Positions 50,992-59,413 of a DNA stretch of 64,000 nucleotides are shown piece by piece. The notes beneath the pieces were generated by a model. The model had not been told where the DNA came from, did not search any database, and saw only the letters and a program-made list of their open reading frames with translations. A program made the position numbers and the translations under genes. The DNA lies in NCBI RefSeq assembly GCF_003173735.1, contig NZ_CP029551.1, forward strand, positions 3,682,001 to 3,746,000. Direction: 5' to 3'. Position 1 is the first letter of the stretch, and every line of letters starts with the position of its first letter. The DNA comes from Methylobacterium radiodurans (GTDB lineage: Bacteria > Pseudomonadota > Alphaproteobacteria > Rhizobiales > Beijerinckiaceae).

Positions 50992-53220
50992 TCAGGATGC
51001 GGCCGTCTCCCGCGGCAGGCGCGCGAGCCGGGCCACGAGGGCGGGGTCGTGCAGCAGCGCCATGCGCTCCTTCTGCCCGAGCCAGGCGGCCACCTCGGCG
51101 AGACTCTCGGCCTCGGCGAGCTTGGCCTCGGCCAGGACGCGGTCGGGTTCGATCCGCCCGCGCGGCCGGGGCGCCGGGGGTGGCAGCATCCGGGCATGGG
51201 CCTCGGCGAGAGCCGGTTCGGCGTGGAGCGCCTGGAGCGCGTCGGCCTCGTCGAGGCCGGCTTGCGCGTTGCGGGCAGCGAGTTCGGCTGCCCGCAGGGC
51301 GACGGCGGGCGGGTCGCGCTCCTCCGGCGTCACCAGGAGGCCGCGCCGCTTCAGGGCGAGGCCCCAGGCGAGCTGCCCGCTCGCCCAGGAGATCGGGATC
51401 GCCAGCACGAGGCCGAGGATCGTCGGCGACATCCAGAGGAAGAGCGAGGTGGCGATGGCGAAGGCCGCGACCCCCGCCACCAGCCCGAGCAGCGTGTGCC
51501 AGCGGTGGCGCCGGACGATGTCGCGCATCGGGATCGAGCCGTCGTCGCGCCGCTGCGGGTTCCAGCCGGTGTCGCGCCCGAGCAGGATCCCGGCGACCGA
51601 GCCCGACTGGATCACCATCGCCACCGGGGCGATCAGCGCCGAGAGCAGGATCTCAAGGGCGCTGGATGCGACGAGCCGGCCGGCGCCGCCGCAGGCCCGG
51701 CGCAGCGCGGGATCCCGCAGGGCGAGGACCAGCCCCAGGAGCTTGGGCGCCAGCAGCACGCCCATGGTCAGCCCGAAGAGCTGCAGCGCGCGCACCGGGT
51801 CGAAGCGCGGGAAGACGGGGTAGAGCGCCAGACCTTGCGGGAAGTATTCGGGCTTCGCGTAGGCGGTCTGCAGCACCAGCGCGATGCCGACGAGGAGCTG
51901 GCAGAGCCAGAGCGGCGAGGCGAGGTAGCCGGCGATGCCCGTGGCGAAGTGCTGGCGCGAGGCGGCGTGCAGCCCGGCCGCGCCGATGATGCGGCTGTGC
52001 TGCAGGTTGCCCTGCGCCCAGCGCCGGTCGCGCACGGCCACGTCGATGAGCGAGGGCGGACTCTCCTCGTAGGAGCCGGGCAGCGTCGGCAGCATGGTCA
52101 CCGCCCAGCCGGCGCGCCGGATCAGCGCCGCCTCGACGAAATCGTGGCTCAGCACGTGGCCGCCGAAGGGCGGGCGCCCGGGCAGGTCCGGCAGGCCGCA
52201 GGCCTCCGCGAAGGCCCGCGTGCGGATGATGGCGTTGTGGCCCCAGTAATTGCCGTCGCGGCCCGACCAGGCGGAGAGCCCGACCGCGATCACCGGCCCG
52301 TAGATGCGGGCGGCGAATTGCTGGAGCCGGGCGAATAGGGTGTTGCGGTTGATGATCAGCGGCAGCGACTGGACGATGCCGGTATCCGGATCCGCCTCCA
52401 TGGCGGCGGCGAGGCGCACCACGCAGTCGCCCGTGAGCAGGCTGTCGGCGTCGAGCACCAGCATGTGGTCGTAGGCCGCGCCCCAGCGGGTGACGAAGTC
52501 GGCGATGTTGCCAGCCTTGCGGTGATGGTTCTTCGGCCGGTGCCGGTAGTAGAGGCGGGCCCCGTCCCCGAGCCGATCGCGCAGGCGCAGGAAGGCGCGC
52601 TCCTCGGCGATCCAGGCATCCGCTTGCGTCGAGTCCGAGAGGACGAACCAGTCGAACGCGGCCCCGAGCCCCGTGGCCGCGACGGATTCGTGCATCGCCT
52701 CCAGCCCCGCGAAGGTGCGGGCCGTGGCCTCGTTGTAGACCGGCATCAGGATCGCGGTGCGACCGCCGAGCGCCGCCGGTGCCGGGGGCGGGGCGGGGGC
52801 GCGCAGCAGCACCGCAAAGCCCAGCACCGCGCCCGTGAAGGCGAGCGCGATCCACGAGAAGGTGAGCAGGAAGAGCGCCACGAGCGCGAGCTGCAGGACG
52901 GTCGGCGAGCCCGACACCGCCACCGTCTCGTACATCTGCCAGCCGCCATAGGCGGTGAGCGCCAGCCCCCCGCCGAAGACCAGGGTCCGGGCGGCCCAGG
53001 GGGCGGGGTGCCGCCGCGCGGGGCGCCGGACCGTGCCGGCATCGAAGCGTGCCAGGTCCTGCACCGGCATGGCGAGCGGAGCCTCGGGCGGCATGGCGGA
53101 GGCCAGTGGCAGCTCGGAAGCCCGCGGCCGTTCAGCGGCCTGCGGCAGCTCGGCGGGAGGCTCGCCCGGCGCGGGCCCCGTCGGGGCCGGGCGGGGGAGG
53201 GCGGTGTCGTCGATGCGCAC
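50992..53220 (-). CDS. opgH: Osmoregulated periplasmic glucan glucosyltransferase (OpgH/MdoH)
   Basis: A 742-residue inner-membrane family 2 glucosyltransferase that polymerises glucose and exports the chain to the periplasm. About eight helices occur. The cytoplasmic catalytic domain holds TAILMPVYNEATARTFAGLE, VLSDSTQADAW, KNHHRKAGNIADFV, the DxD HMLVLDADSLLTG, HDFVEAALIRRAGW and the product-site motif VRDRRWAQGNLQHSR. GTG 53220 is chosen: it precedes a disordered Pro-rich N-terminus with GAGGAA upstream, but the exact start is uncertain. opgG is not in the window. Osmoregulated glucans aid hypo-osmotic growth. Confidence 0.92.
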   Translation of the reverse strand: MRIDDTALPRPAPTGPAPGEPPAELPQAAERPRASELPLASAMPPEAPLAMPVQDLARFDAGTVRRPARRHPAPWAARTLVFGGGLALTAYGGWQMYETVAVSGSPTVLQLALVALFLLTFSWIALAFTGAVLGFAVLLRAPAPPPAPAALGGRTAILMPVYNEATARTFAGLEAMHESVAATGLGAAFDWFVLSDSTQADAWIAEERAFLRLRDRLGDGARLYYRHRPKNHHRKAGNIADFVTRWGAAYDHMLVLDADSLLTGDCVVRLAAAMEADPDTGIVQSLPLIINRNTLFARLQQFAARIYGPVIAVGLSAWSGRDGNYWGHNAIIRTRAFAEACGLPDLPGRPPFGGHVLSHDFVEAALIRRAGWAVTMLPTLPGSYEESPPSLIDVAVRDRRWAQGNLQHSRIIGAAGLHAASRQHFATGIAGYLASPLWLCQLLVGIALVLQTAYAKPEYFPQGLALYPVFPRFDPVRALQLFGLTMGVLLAPKLLGLVLALRDPALRRACGGAGRLVASSALEILLSALIAPVAMVIQSGSVAGILLGRDTGWNPQRRDDGSIPMRDIVRRHRWHTLLGLVAGVAAFAIATSLFLWMSPTILGLVLAIPISWASGQLAWGLALKRRGLLVTPEERDPPAVALRAAELAARNAQAGLDEADALQALHAEPALAEAHARMLPPPAPRPRGRIEPDRVLAEAKLAEAESLAEVAAWLGQKERMALLHDPALVARLARLPRETAAS

Positions 53221-53436
53221 TTTGGGCAGGATTCCTCGGGCTCGTCGGCGGCAGGAACGCGCGAGCGCCCTGTTTAGGCGATGGTGTCCGGCAAATGCAC
53301 GCGCGGGTCCGTCGGGGCGCGGCCCGCGCGCCACACCGGGCCGGCGCCCGGATCCCCGTTAACGACTCGGTTACCATGCGGGCCTAGCGGCTCGGATCCA
53401 GCGCACAGTGCAGATCCGGCGCCGCAAGAGCCCACC

Positions 53437-54009
53437 ATGTCGTCCCAAGATATCGTCCGCGACACTGTTCTCACCCTGGCCGGCACAGTCCTCGGCCATC
53501 TCGACATCTTCGGGGCGCTCGGCCTTCTCCTCGGCTTCGCGGCCGGCATGATGCCGCGCCGGGAGGCGATCCTCCTCACCTCCGCCGCCTGCGCGGGGAG
53601 CTTCGCGCTGCACTTCCTGCGGCTCGGCGCGCAGACGGGCACCGCGATGTGCGTGATCTCGGTGCTGCAGAGCCTCGCCGCGGCCCGGTTCGGCGGCCGG
53701 GCGCGGCGGCCGGCCTGGTTCGTGCCATTCTTCGGGCTCGGCTTCGTGGCGGTGCTCGGTCTCACGGCCGCGACCTGGAACGGCTGGCCCTCGGCCTGCG
53801 CGGGCATCGGCGCGCTGCTCGCCACCCGCGCCCGGCTGCAGGCGGAGGCCGCCGCCATGCGCCGCCTGTTCCTGGGCGCCTCGCTGGCCTGGGCCGGCCA
53901 CAACCTCATGGTCGGTTCGGCCTTCGGCCTGACCTGCGACCTCCTGACGATCTCGGGCCTGCTGGTGGCGATGGGCCGCGCGGCCGGTGCGCGGCCAGCG
54001 GCGGCCTGA
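53437..54009 (+). CDS. YgjV-like inner-membrane protein
   Basis: A 190-residue hydrophobic protein with about six helices, resembling the uncharacterised YgjV (Imp) membrane family: an early LGLLLGFAAGMMPRREAILL, then SFALHFLRLGAQTGTAMCVI, and a late LAWAGHNLMVGSAFGLTCDL. ATG 53437 is the best start because the upstream open frame is low-complexity. It diverges from opgH by 216 bp and is convergent with the receiver-like gene. Function is unknown. Confidence 0.7.
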   Translation: MSSQDIVRDTVLTLAGTVLGHLDIFGALGLLLGFAAGMMPRREAILLTSAACAGSFALHFLRLGAQTGTAMCVISVLQSLAAARFGGRARRPAWFVPFFGLGFVAVLGLTAATWNGWPSACAGIGALLATRARLQAEAAAMRRLFLGASLAWAGHNLMVGSAFGLTCDLLTISGLLVAMGRAAGARPAAA

Positions 54010-54093
54010 GCGCCCATCCCGCCGGGCGGCGGAGGTGCGCGGCGTCACGGCCGGGCCCCGCGGCGGCGGATATGACGATGAGGATGCGGTGTC

Positions 54094-54115
54094 GCGCGGA
54101 TGCCATCATCCGCGC
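54094..54115. terminator. Hairpin between convergent genes
   Basis: Perfect 9-bp stem GCGCGGATG/CATCCGCGC with a CCAT loop, placed between the stops of the YgjV-like and receiver-like genes. No T tract follows on either strand, so Rho-independent termination is uncertain. Confidence 0.4.
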
Positions 54116-54147
54116 CTAGAAGGGAATCGAAGCGCGAATCGGGCGCC

Positions 54148-54492
54148 CTAGCGCTCGGGCTCCTGCAGCACGTAGGCGCCGATGCGGCTCTGGAGATCGA
54201 CCGGGCCGCCGGAGCGGCGGGTGCGGCTCGCCTCGATGTCGATGATCGGGATGCCCCGGTCGCGAAGCTGGTGGCGCAGGCGCTCGGCCCGGCTGCGGTA
54301 CTCCGCGTCGCGGCGGGAGGAGGCCTGAAGCAGGACGGCTGCCGGCCGCGCGATCACCGCGAGGACGTCGTCGGCCGCCTCGAGCGAGGCCGTGACGCTG
54401 GCGTAACCGAGCTCGGCCAGTTCGCCCGCGAGTGAGTGGTCCGCGGCGCGAACGCCATCATCGACCACCAGCACTTGTTGCAGCGCACCCAT
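54148..54492 (-). CDS. Degenerate response-regulator receiver-like protein
   Basis: A 114-residue protein with a receiver-like start: LQQVLVVDDGVRAADHSLAG (acidic pair in beta 1), then AELGYASVTASLEAADDVLA. The strand that normally ends in the phosphoacceptor Asp reads PAAVLLQASSRRD, with Gln in that position. C-terminal beta and Tyr-Ile segments (GIPIIDIEASRTRRSGG) replace the usual Lys region. If it is a receiver, it cannot be phosphorylated in the standard way. ATG 54492 starts in an A/T-rich patch. A non-receiver alpha/beta protein is possible. Confidence 0.6.
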   Translation of the reverse strand: MGALQQVLVVDDGVRAADHSLAGELAELGYASVTASLEAADDVLAVIARPAAVLLQASSRRDAEYRSRAERLRHQLRDRGIPIIDIEASRTRRSGGPVDLQSRIGAYVLQEPER

Positions 54493-54811
54493 AAGCTTAA
54501 GCGGTATCCTATCGTGTGCCCCGTGGGAAGAGGCCCGCGGCGATAACTTGCGGCGGTGCGATTTGGTTCGCCGGCAAGTTTGCAGTGCGAAGATAGGGCG
54601 GTCCGCCTGAGCCGCACATGAACCGGCGGCAGAAAATCTGCCCGCCGGCCTCGCCCGGAGCGCGAGCATCCCCGGACAACACACGAATATCTCAGGCTAT
54701 TCCGATCTTCAGACGCTCAGTGAGCCCGGATGGCCGGGCATGGCTCGGCCCGGACGCGCCGGCCCGGCGAGCCCGATCGGGCTCGTCCGAAAAAGCCGGG
54801 CCTGCGCGGGT
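54493..54811. other. Non-coding gap of 319 bp upstream of the receiver-like gene
   Basis: No gene supported. It contains a perfect 18-bp palindrome CGAGCCCGATCGGGCTCG (54768-54785), other GC hairpins next to the AMP-binding gene stop, and an A/T-rich patch (ataagcttaagcggtatcc) just before the receiver-like start that may hold its promoter. Confidence 0.55.
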
Positions 54812-56173
54812 TCAGGCCGCGACCGGCCGGGCGACCGGCACGGGGTGAGCGGCAGGCAGCGGCTGCGTAGCCGGCACCGGCTGGACAGCCGGCACGAGGC
54901 CGGTCGCCGTCCCGGCCAGCAGGGTGGCGCGGTAGGGGAGCGGGCGCCAGTCGCCCGCCTCGGGCAGCGCGGGCGCGCCGTCGCGCAGGGGCCCGGCCCG
55001 GCAGGCGGCGCCGCGCAGGGTCAGGTCGCCGTCCGCACCGCAGCGCAGCTCCATCAGGCCGGCGGGGAGCGCCGTGCCGGCGGGGTCGGCGAGCGCGAGG
55101 GCGATGTCGTCGGTCCCGCGCGCCCGGCTGAGCAGGGCCTCCTCGTCGAGGGCGAGCGCGTCGACGATGCGGGGCCCGTTGAGGCGCACGGGCCGGAGCT
55201 GGCGCGCGGTGAGCCGGGCCGGGGCCCGATGGGCGAGCGTCAGGCCGCGCAGGCCGTCGAGCGGCAATTCGCGCAGGGCCGCCTCCAGGAAGGCGGGTGC
55301 CGTCAGGTGCAGCCCCCGGGGATCGGCCGCGGCGAGCGCCGCCCGGAGGGCGGCGGCGTCGAGCACCGGCATGCAGGCGAGCGTCGCGCCCGAGACCAGG
55401 GCGGCGCCGAGCCCGGTGGCGAGGCCGCGCAGGTCGTCGGGCGGCAGCAGGGTGAGCAGGCGCTCGCCCGGGGCGATCCGGACGGCGGCAAGGTGCGCGG
55501 CCACCGCCGCGAGCAGCGCCTCGCCGGGGCGGTAGACCGGGCGGAGGGGGTCGCGCCCGGCGAAGCTCACGAGGCCGCGGGCGGGCGGGGCTTCCTCGGC
55601 GGGACCGGAGCCGCGCTCCAGCGCCAGGGCGTCGAGGTTGATCACCCCGTCGGGCACGTCGGGGCCGAAGGCGGCGAGATAGCGCAGGGCGAAATGCTGC
55701 AGCGCGACCCGGCACAGGATCTCGGCCGGGCGGCGGGCGCCGAGCCGCGCCTGGGTCAGCACCGCCGGGATCCCGGCGGCCTCGACCGCGGCCAGAACCT
55801 GCGCCTCCTCCCAGGCGGCGGGCATCGGACAGGGCACGTGGCCGGCGGCCTCGACGGCGAGATGGGCGACAAGCGCCTCGCTGCTGCCCGCGAACCAGAG
55901 GCCGATCCGGCTGCCCGGCGCGAGGCGCCAGGCGCGGATGCCGTGGGCGAGGCGGCCGACGATCTCGGCGGCCGCGCCGTAGGTCCAGGTCATGCCGGGC
56001 CGGCCGCTCCAGCCGGGCTTGTCGCCGAGATCCGCGAAGGCGGGCCGGGCCGGGTGGGCGGCGGCGGTCGCGCGGAGCAGCCCGGCGAGGCCGGAACCGG
56101 GCGGGGTGACGGGCGCCATCCCGGGCGCCGGATCGGCCGGGGGCGTCTCGCGCCGGAACGCCGTGGCCTGCAC
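54812..56173 (-). CDS. Degenerate AMP-binding (acyl-CoA synthetase-like) protein
   Basis: A 453-residue protein with the N-domain fold of ANL adenylating enzymes: LAGLLRATAAAHPARPAFAD, TWTYGAAAEIVGRLAHGIRA, GSRIGLWFAGSSEALVAHLA and GHVPCPMPAAWEEAQV all match family landmarks. The P-loop (TSGTTGxPKG type) is missing; the equivalent segment reads GLVSFAGRDPLRPVYRPGE. The YGxTE and GDxG motifs and the C-terminal catalytic-Lys domain are also absent. The tail is a Pro-rich repeat (QPVPATQPLPAAHPVPVA). It is probably non-catalytic or an unusual family offshoot. Confidence 0.65.
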   Translation of the reverse strand: MQATAFRRETPPADPAPGMAPVTPPGSGLAGLLRATAAAHPARPAFADLGDKPGWSGRPGMTWTYGAAAEIVGRLAHGIRAWRLAPGSRIGLWFAGSSEALVAHLAVEAAGHVPCPMPAAWEEAQVLAAVEAAGIPAVLTQARLGARRPAEILCRVALQHFALRYLAAFGPDVPDGVINLDALALERGSGPAEEAPPARGLVSFAGRDPLRPVYRPGEALLAAVAAHLAAVRIAPGERLLTLLPPDDLRGLATGLGAALVSGATLACMPVLDAAALRAALAAADPRGLHLTAPAFLEAALRELPLDGLRGLTLAHRAPARLTARQLRPVRLNGPRIVDALALDEEALLSRARGTDDIALALADPAGTALPAGLMELRCGADGDLTLRGAACRAGPLRDGAPALPEAGDWRPLPYRATLLAGTATGLVPAVQPVPATQPLPAAHPVPVARPVAA

Positions 56174-56591
56174 CTGCCGTCTCCTCTGGGCGACGCGACG
56201 GGACCGTCGCGAGTTGCCATCGATGCCTCGGCATGGTTAACGGCGCGCTAACGCGCCGGCGCGGCCCCGGACCCAAGCGGATCTCATCGGATCTGACCGG
56301 ATCTGCGGTGCCGCGTCGCCGGTGTCATGCCTTCGCCTCAATCGGCGGGAAAGCAGGCCGCCCGGTCGCCCCGGGGAGCTCGCGAGCCTGCCGGGTCGGG
56401 CGCGACGCGCATCGCGCCGGCCGAGGTCCGGACGGGCCCTGCGCGCGGAGATCCCGCGCGCGGAAGCCGGGGCCGGTCCGGCGCCGCCCTCGATCGAGGC
56501 CGCGAGGTTCCACGGTCCCGCGTCAAGACACGGTCTCGTCATCCGGCGGGGCGCGCACACGACAAGCGAAACCCAGAGGGGTCTGAAGACG
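56174..56591. other. Divergent promoter region of 418 bp
   Basis: Lies between the AMP-binding gene and the IalB-like gene, both pointing away. It contains ggcgcgctaacgcgcc and three tandem cggatct-type 10-bp units at 56278-56307 (cggatctcat, cggatctgac, cggatctgcg). Long open frames here have no ribosome site and look like GC-driven shadows. Confidence 0.5.
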
Positions 56592-57347
56592 ATGCCGTTC
56601 GCCACCCGCCCTGCGCATCTGATGCGCGCCGCCGCCATCGTCGCGATCGCGGGCCTCGCCGGGCCGGCGCTCGCCCAGCCGAAGAAGCCGGCGGCCCCCG
56701 CCCCCGCCGCCCCGGCACCGGCCGCGCCCACCAACCAGACGGCGCAGACGCAAGGGAACGGCCCGCAGATCATCAACGTGAAGTCGGAGCCGGGCCAGGC
56801 CGACTGGACCAAGGTCTGCGGCAAGGACCAGGGCTCGGGCACCGACATCTGCTACACCACCCGCGACTTCGTCTCCGACCAGGGCCAGCCGGTCCTCGCG
56901 GCGGCCGTCTACGAGATGAAGAACCCGCAGACGAAGCAGGAGGTGCGCGTGGTGCGCTTCCTGCTGCCGCTCGGCCTGCTGCTGCAGCCGGGCATCCGCT
57001 TCAACGTGGACGGCCAGCAGGCGACGCCCGGCAAGTTCGCGGTCTGCTTCCCGAACGGCTGCTTCGCCGAGGCCGGCGCCGTCGAGGCCGGCCTGCTCGC
57101 CGCCATGAAGAAGGGCACGACCCTCAACGTCTCGGTGCAGAACCAGACCCAGCGCGAGGTCACCTTCGCGGTGCCGCTGGCGGGCTTCGGCAAGGCCTTC
57201 GACGGCCCGGCCATGGACCCGAAGGTGCTGGAGGAGCAGCAGAAGAAGCTCCAGGCCGAGCTGGAGAAGCGCTCCGAGGACATGCGCAAGAAGCTCGAGG
57301 CCGAGAAGGGCGCCGCCGCCGCGCCCGCCGCCGCTCCGAAGCCCTGA
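56592..57347 (+). CDS. Invasion-associated locus B (IalB)-family exported protein
   Basis: A 251-residue periplasmic protein. The signal peptide (about residues 8-28: LMRAAAIVAIAGLAGPALAQ) precedes a Pro/Ala-rich linker. The IalB-like domain carries WTKVCGKDQGSGTDICYTTRD, VRFLLPLGLLLQPGIRFNVD and FAVCFPNGCFAEAG, so two Cys pairs are likely. The end is an unusual charged coiled-coil (VLEEQQKKLQAELEKRSEDM), then an Ala/Pro tail. In free-living Methylobacterium the name does not imply invasion; the function is unknown. A strong terminator follows. Confidence 0.85.
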   Translation: MPFATRPAHLMRAAAIVAIAGLAGPALAQPKKPAAPAPAAPAPAAPTNQTAQTQGNGPQIINVKSEPGQADWTKVCGKDQGSGTDICYTTRDFVSDQGQPVLAAAVYEMKNPQTKQEVRVVRFLLPLGLLLQPGIRFNVDGQQATPGKFAVCFPNGCFAEAGAVEAGLLAAMKKGTTLNVSVQNQTQREVTFAVPLAGFGKAFDGPAMDPKVLEEQQKKLQAELEKRSEDMRKKLEAEKGAAAAPAAAPKP

Positions 57348-57404
57348 GGGTTTCCGGCAGGGACGCCCCCGCCCGCGCGGGGGCAAAGACCGATGCCGAC
57401 AGGG

Positions 57405-57432
57405 AAAAGGCCGGGCGGGTGCCCGGCCTTTT
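57405..57432. terminator. Intrinsic terminator of the IalB-like gene
   Basis: Stem AAAAGGCCGGGC/GCCCGGCCTTTT with a GGGT loop, ending TTTTCT on the plus strand and TTTTCC on the minus strand, so it may act in both directions. It lies 57 bp after the stop. Confidence 0.85.
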
Positions 57433-57479
57433 CTCGTCTCGCGCCGGCGTCCGGGGACTCGCTTCGGGTGGAGCGGAAT

Positions 57480-57539
57480 CCCCTCTCCCCGACACGGGAT
57501 GCCCTCTCCCCGCACGGCGGGGAGAGGGCATCCCGTGTC
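57480..57539. repeat. Perfect 23-bp-stem hairpin, repeat family 2
   Basis: Arms at 57491-57513 and 57517-57539 are exact complements with a three-base loop (ACG). They contain the CCCTCTCCCCGC/GCGGGGAGAGGG core shared with 29496 and 46940. The block ccctctcccc also occurs just before the left arm (57481-57490). It lies between the IalB terminator and the hspQ stop. Confidence 0.9.
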
Positions 57540-57556
57540 GACCCTGTCCGAAAAAC

Positions 57557-57928
57557 TCAGTTCGGCGCCCGGTCCCGCACTCGGTACGTGCCGGCATCGT
57601 CGCGCACGAACATCTCGCCGATCCCGGTGTGGCGGAGCGCCTCGCCGGAGGTGTCGGGCAGAAGGTTCTGCTCCGAGACGTAGGCGACGTACTCGGTCTC
57701 CGCGTTCTCGGCGAGGAGGTGGTAGAAGGGCTGGTCCTTGCGCGGCCGGACCTCTTCGGGAATGGCGAGCCACCACTCCTCGGTGTTGTCGAAGACCGGA
57801 TCGACATCGAACACGATGCCGCGGAACGGGTAGATCCGGTGGCGCACCACCGCGCCGATACCGAACTTCGCCGTGCGGAAGCTGGGGGCTGCCGGGGCCT
57901 GATCCGTCTTCGTGTGCTGCTGCGTCAT
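57557..57928 (-). CDS. hspQ: Heat-shock protein HspQ (YccV-like)
   Basis: A 123-residue protein of the HspQ/hemimethylated-DNA-binding YccV family. The core reads FGIGAVVRHRIYPFRGIVFD near residue 22, then EEWWLAIPEEVRPRKDQPFY and HLLAENAETEYVAYVSEQNL. A Gln/Thr-rich leader of about 18 residues precedes it. In enterobacteria HspQ delivers substrates to Lon protease under heat stress. The gene stands alone, facing the IalB-like gene. Confidence 0.95.
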   Translation of the reverse strand: MTQQHTKTDQAPAAPSFRTAKFGIGAVVRHRIYPFRGIVFDVDPVFDNTEEWWLAIPEEVRPRKDQPFYHLLAENAETEYVAYVSEQNLLPDTSGEALRHTGIGEMFVRDDAGTYRVRDRAPN

Positions 57929-57987
57929 GGAGCGTCAGATAGGCGCAACCCGCCGCCCTGTCATCGGGTGCCGTGGCCGCAGCGAAA

Positions 57988-58127
57988 ATCCCGGATCCCG
58001 GGGGTCCGAGACCTTCGGTGGTCCCAGGGCAAGGTTCGTGATCCTGGCCCTGGTCGCTCGGCGAAGCCGTCTCGGGGAGTTGCCCCGAACCCCGCCGAAG
58101 GGCCTGAAGGCCCTTCGGGATCCCCGA
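57988..58127. repeat. Composite-hairpin intergenic repeat, family 1 (copy B)
   Basis: Between hspQ and the lyase gene. Order: GGTC/GACC, gtgatcctggccctggt, CGGCGAAGCCG, GGGGAGTTGCCCC, CCGAAGGGCCT/AGGCCCTTCGG. It shares blocks and order with the copy at 43364-43500. Confidence 0.85.
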
Positions 58128-58130
58128 ACC

Positions 58131-59180
58131 TCAGTCCAGCTTGTAGATCGCCGCCAGATCCGGGTCCTTGGCGGCGACGAGCCGGGCGAGGTCCACGATC
58201 ACCTTGGCCTGCTTCCAGGTGGCGTCGTCCTGCATCTTGCCGTCGAGCATCACCGCGCCGGTGCCGTCGGGCATGGCCGCCACGATGCGGGCCGCGAAGG
58301 CGACCTCGTCCGGGTCCGGCGCGAAGACCCGCTTGGCGATGGCGACCTGGCTGGGGTGCAGCGTCCAGGCGCCCGCGCAGCCCATCAGGAAGGCGTTGCG
58401 GAACTGCACCTCGCAGGCTTGCGCGTCCGAGAAGTCACCGAAGGGGCCGTAGAAGGCCTTGATGCCGTTCGCCATGCAGGCATCGACCATCCGGGCGATG
58501 GTGTAGTGCCAGAGATCCTGCTGGGCGGAGACGCGGGGCGCCTCGCCCGCCGGGTCGGCGATGACCCGGTACTCGGGATGGCCGCCGCCGACCCGGGTGG
58601 TCTTCATGCCGCGGGACGCCGCCAGATCCGCCGGCCCCAGGCTCATGCCGTGCATGCGCGGCGAGGCCGCCGCGATGGCGTCCACGTTGGCCACGCCCTC
58701 GGCCGTCTCCAGGATCGCGTGGACCAGGATGGGCTTCGTCACCCCGTGCCGTGCCTCGAGCTGGGCCAGCAGCTGGTCGATGTAGTGGATGTCCCAGGGG
58801 CCCTCGACCTTCGGCACCATCACCACGTCGAGCCGGTCCCCGACCTCGGCGACGATCTCGAACAGATCGTCGAGAATCCAGGGGGAGTTGAGGGCGTTGA
58901 TGCGGGTCCAGAGGCCGGTGCCGGTGGCGGCGAAGTCGGTCGCCCGGGCCATCGCCACGAAGCCTTTGCGCGCGGCCTCCTTCTGGTCCATCGGCACCGC
59001 GTCCTCGAGGTTGCCGAGCACCACGTCGACGGTGCCGGCAAGCTCCGGCACCCGGGCGCGGACCTTCTCGACGTGCGGCGGCACGAAGTGGATCATCCGC
59101 TCGAGCCGGACCGGCAGGTCCCGGAACGGGGCCGGCGCGCCGGTGGCGAGCGGCTGGAAGAAGCGGCGCGGCAGTTTCAT
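58131..59180 (-). CDS. HpcH/citrate lyase-family malyl-CoA or citramalyl-CoA lyase
   Basis: A 349-residue TIM-barrel CoA lyase that cleaves or forms malyl-CoA or methylmalyl-CoA with Mg2+. Landmarks: [63 protein letters not shown] (metal Glu), [17 protein letters not shown] and [19 protein letters not shown] 59180 gives the usual start. In Methylobacterium, malyl-CoA lyase is in the serine and ethylmalonyl-CoA cycles. No serine-cycle genes are here, so this is likely a paralogue. Confidence 0.88.
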   Translation of the reverse strand: MKLPRRFFQPLATGAPAPFRDLPVRLERMIHFVPPHVEKVRARVPELAGTVDVVLGNLEDAVPMDQKEAARKGFVAMARATDFAATGTGLWTRINALNSPWILDDLFEIVAEVGDRLDVVMVPKVEGPWDIHYIDQLLAQLEARHGVTKPILVHAILETAEGVANVDAIAAASPRMHGMSLGPADLAASRGMKTTRVGGGHPEYRVIADPAGEAPRVSAQQDLWHYTIARMVDACMANGIKAFYGPFGDFSDAQACEVQFRNAFLMGCAGAWTLHPSQVAIAKRVFAPDPDEVAFAARIVAAMPDGTGAVMLDGKMQDDATWKQAKVIVDLARLVAAKDPDLAAIYKLD

Positions 59181-59413
59181 GGGTCGTTCCTCCCGGTTCG
59201 TTGCAGTCACCGTTATGGCGGGGCTTGGCCCCAGTAAAGCCGTCCGTTGGTGCGGCTCCCGGCGCGGGCGAGGGCGGGGGACGGACCTGAAGACGGACCC
59301 CGGAGGTGCCCCTCCGCACCGCGTCGCAGCCATGCAACAGTCAACCCGGAACTTGACAATAGTCCTGGCGTTCTTCGTTCGAGGCGGGCACCTCTGACAA
59401 CGGGACACGAGCC

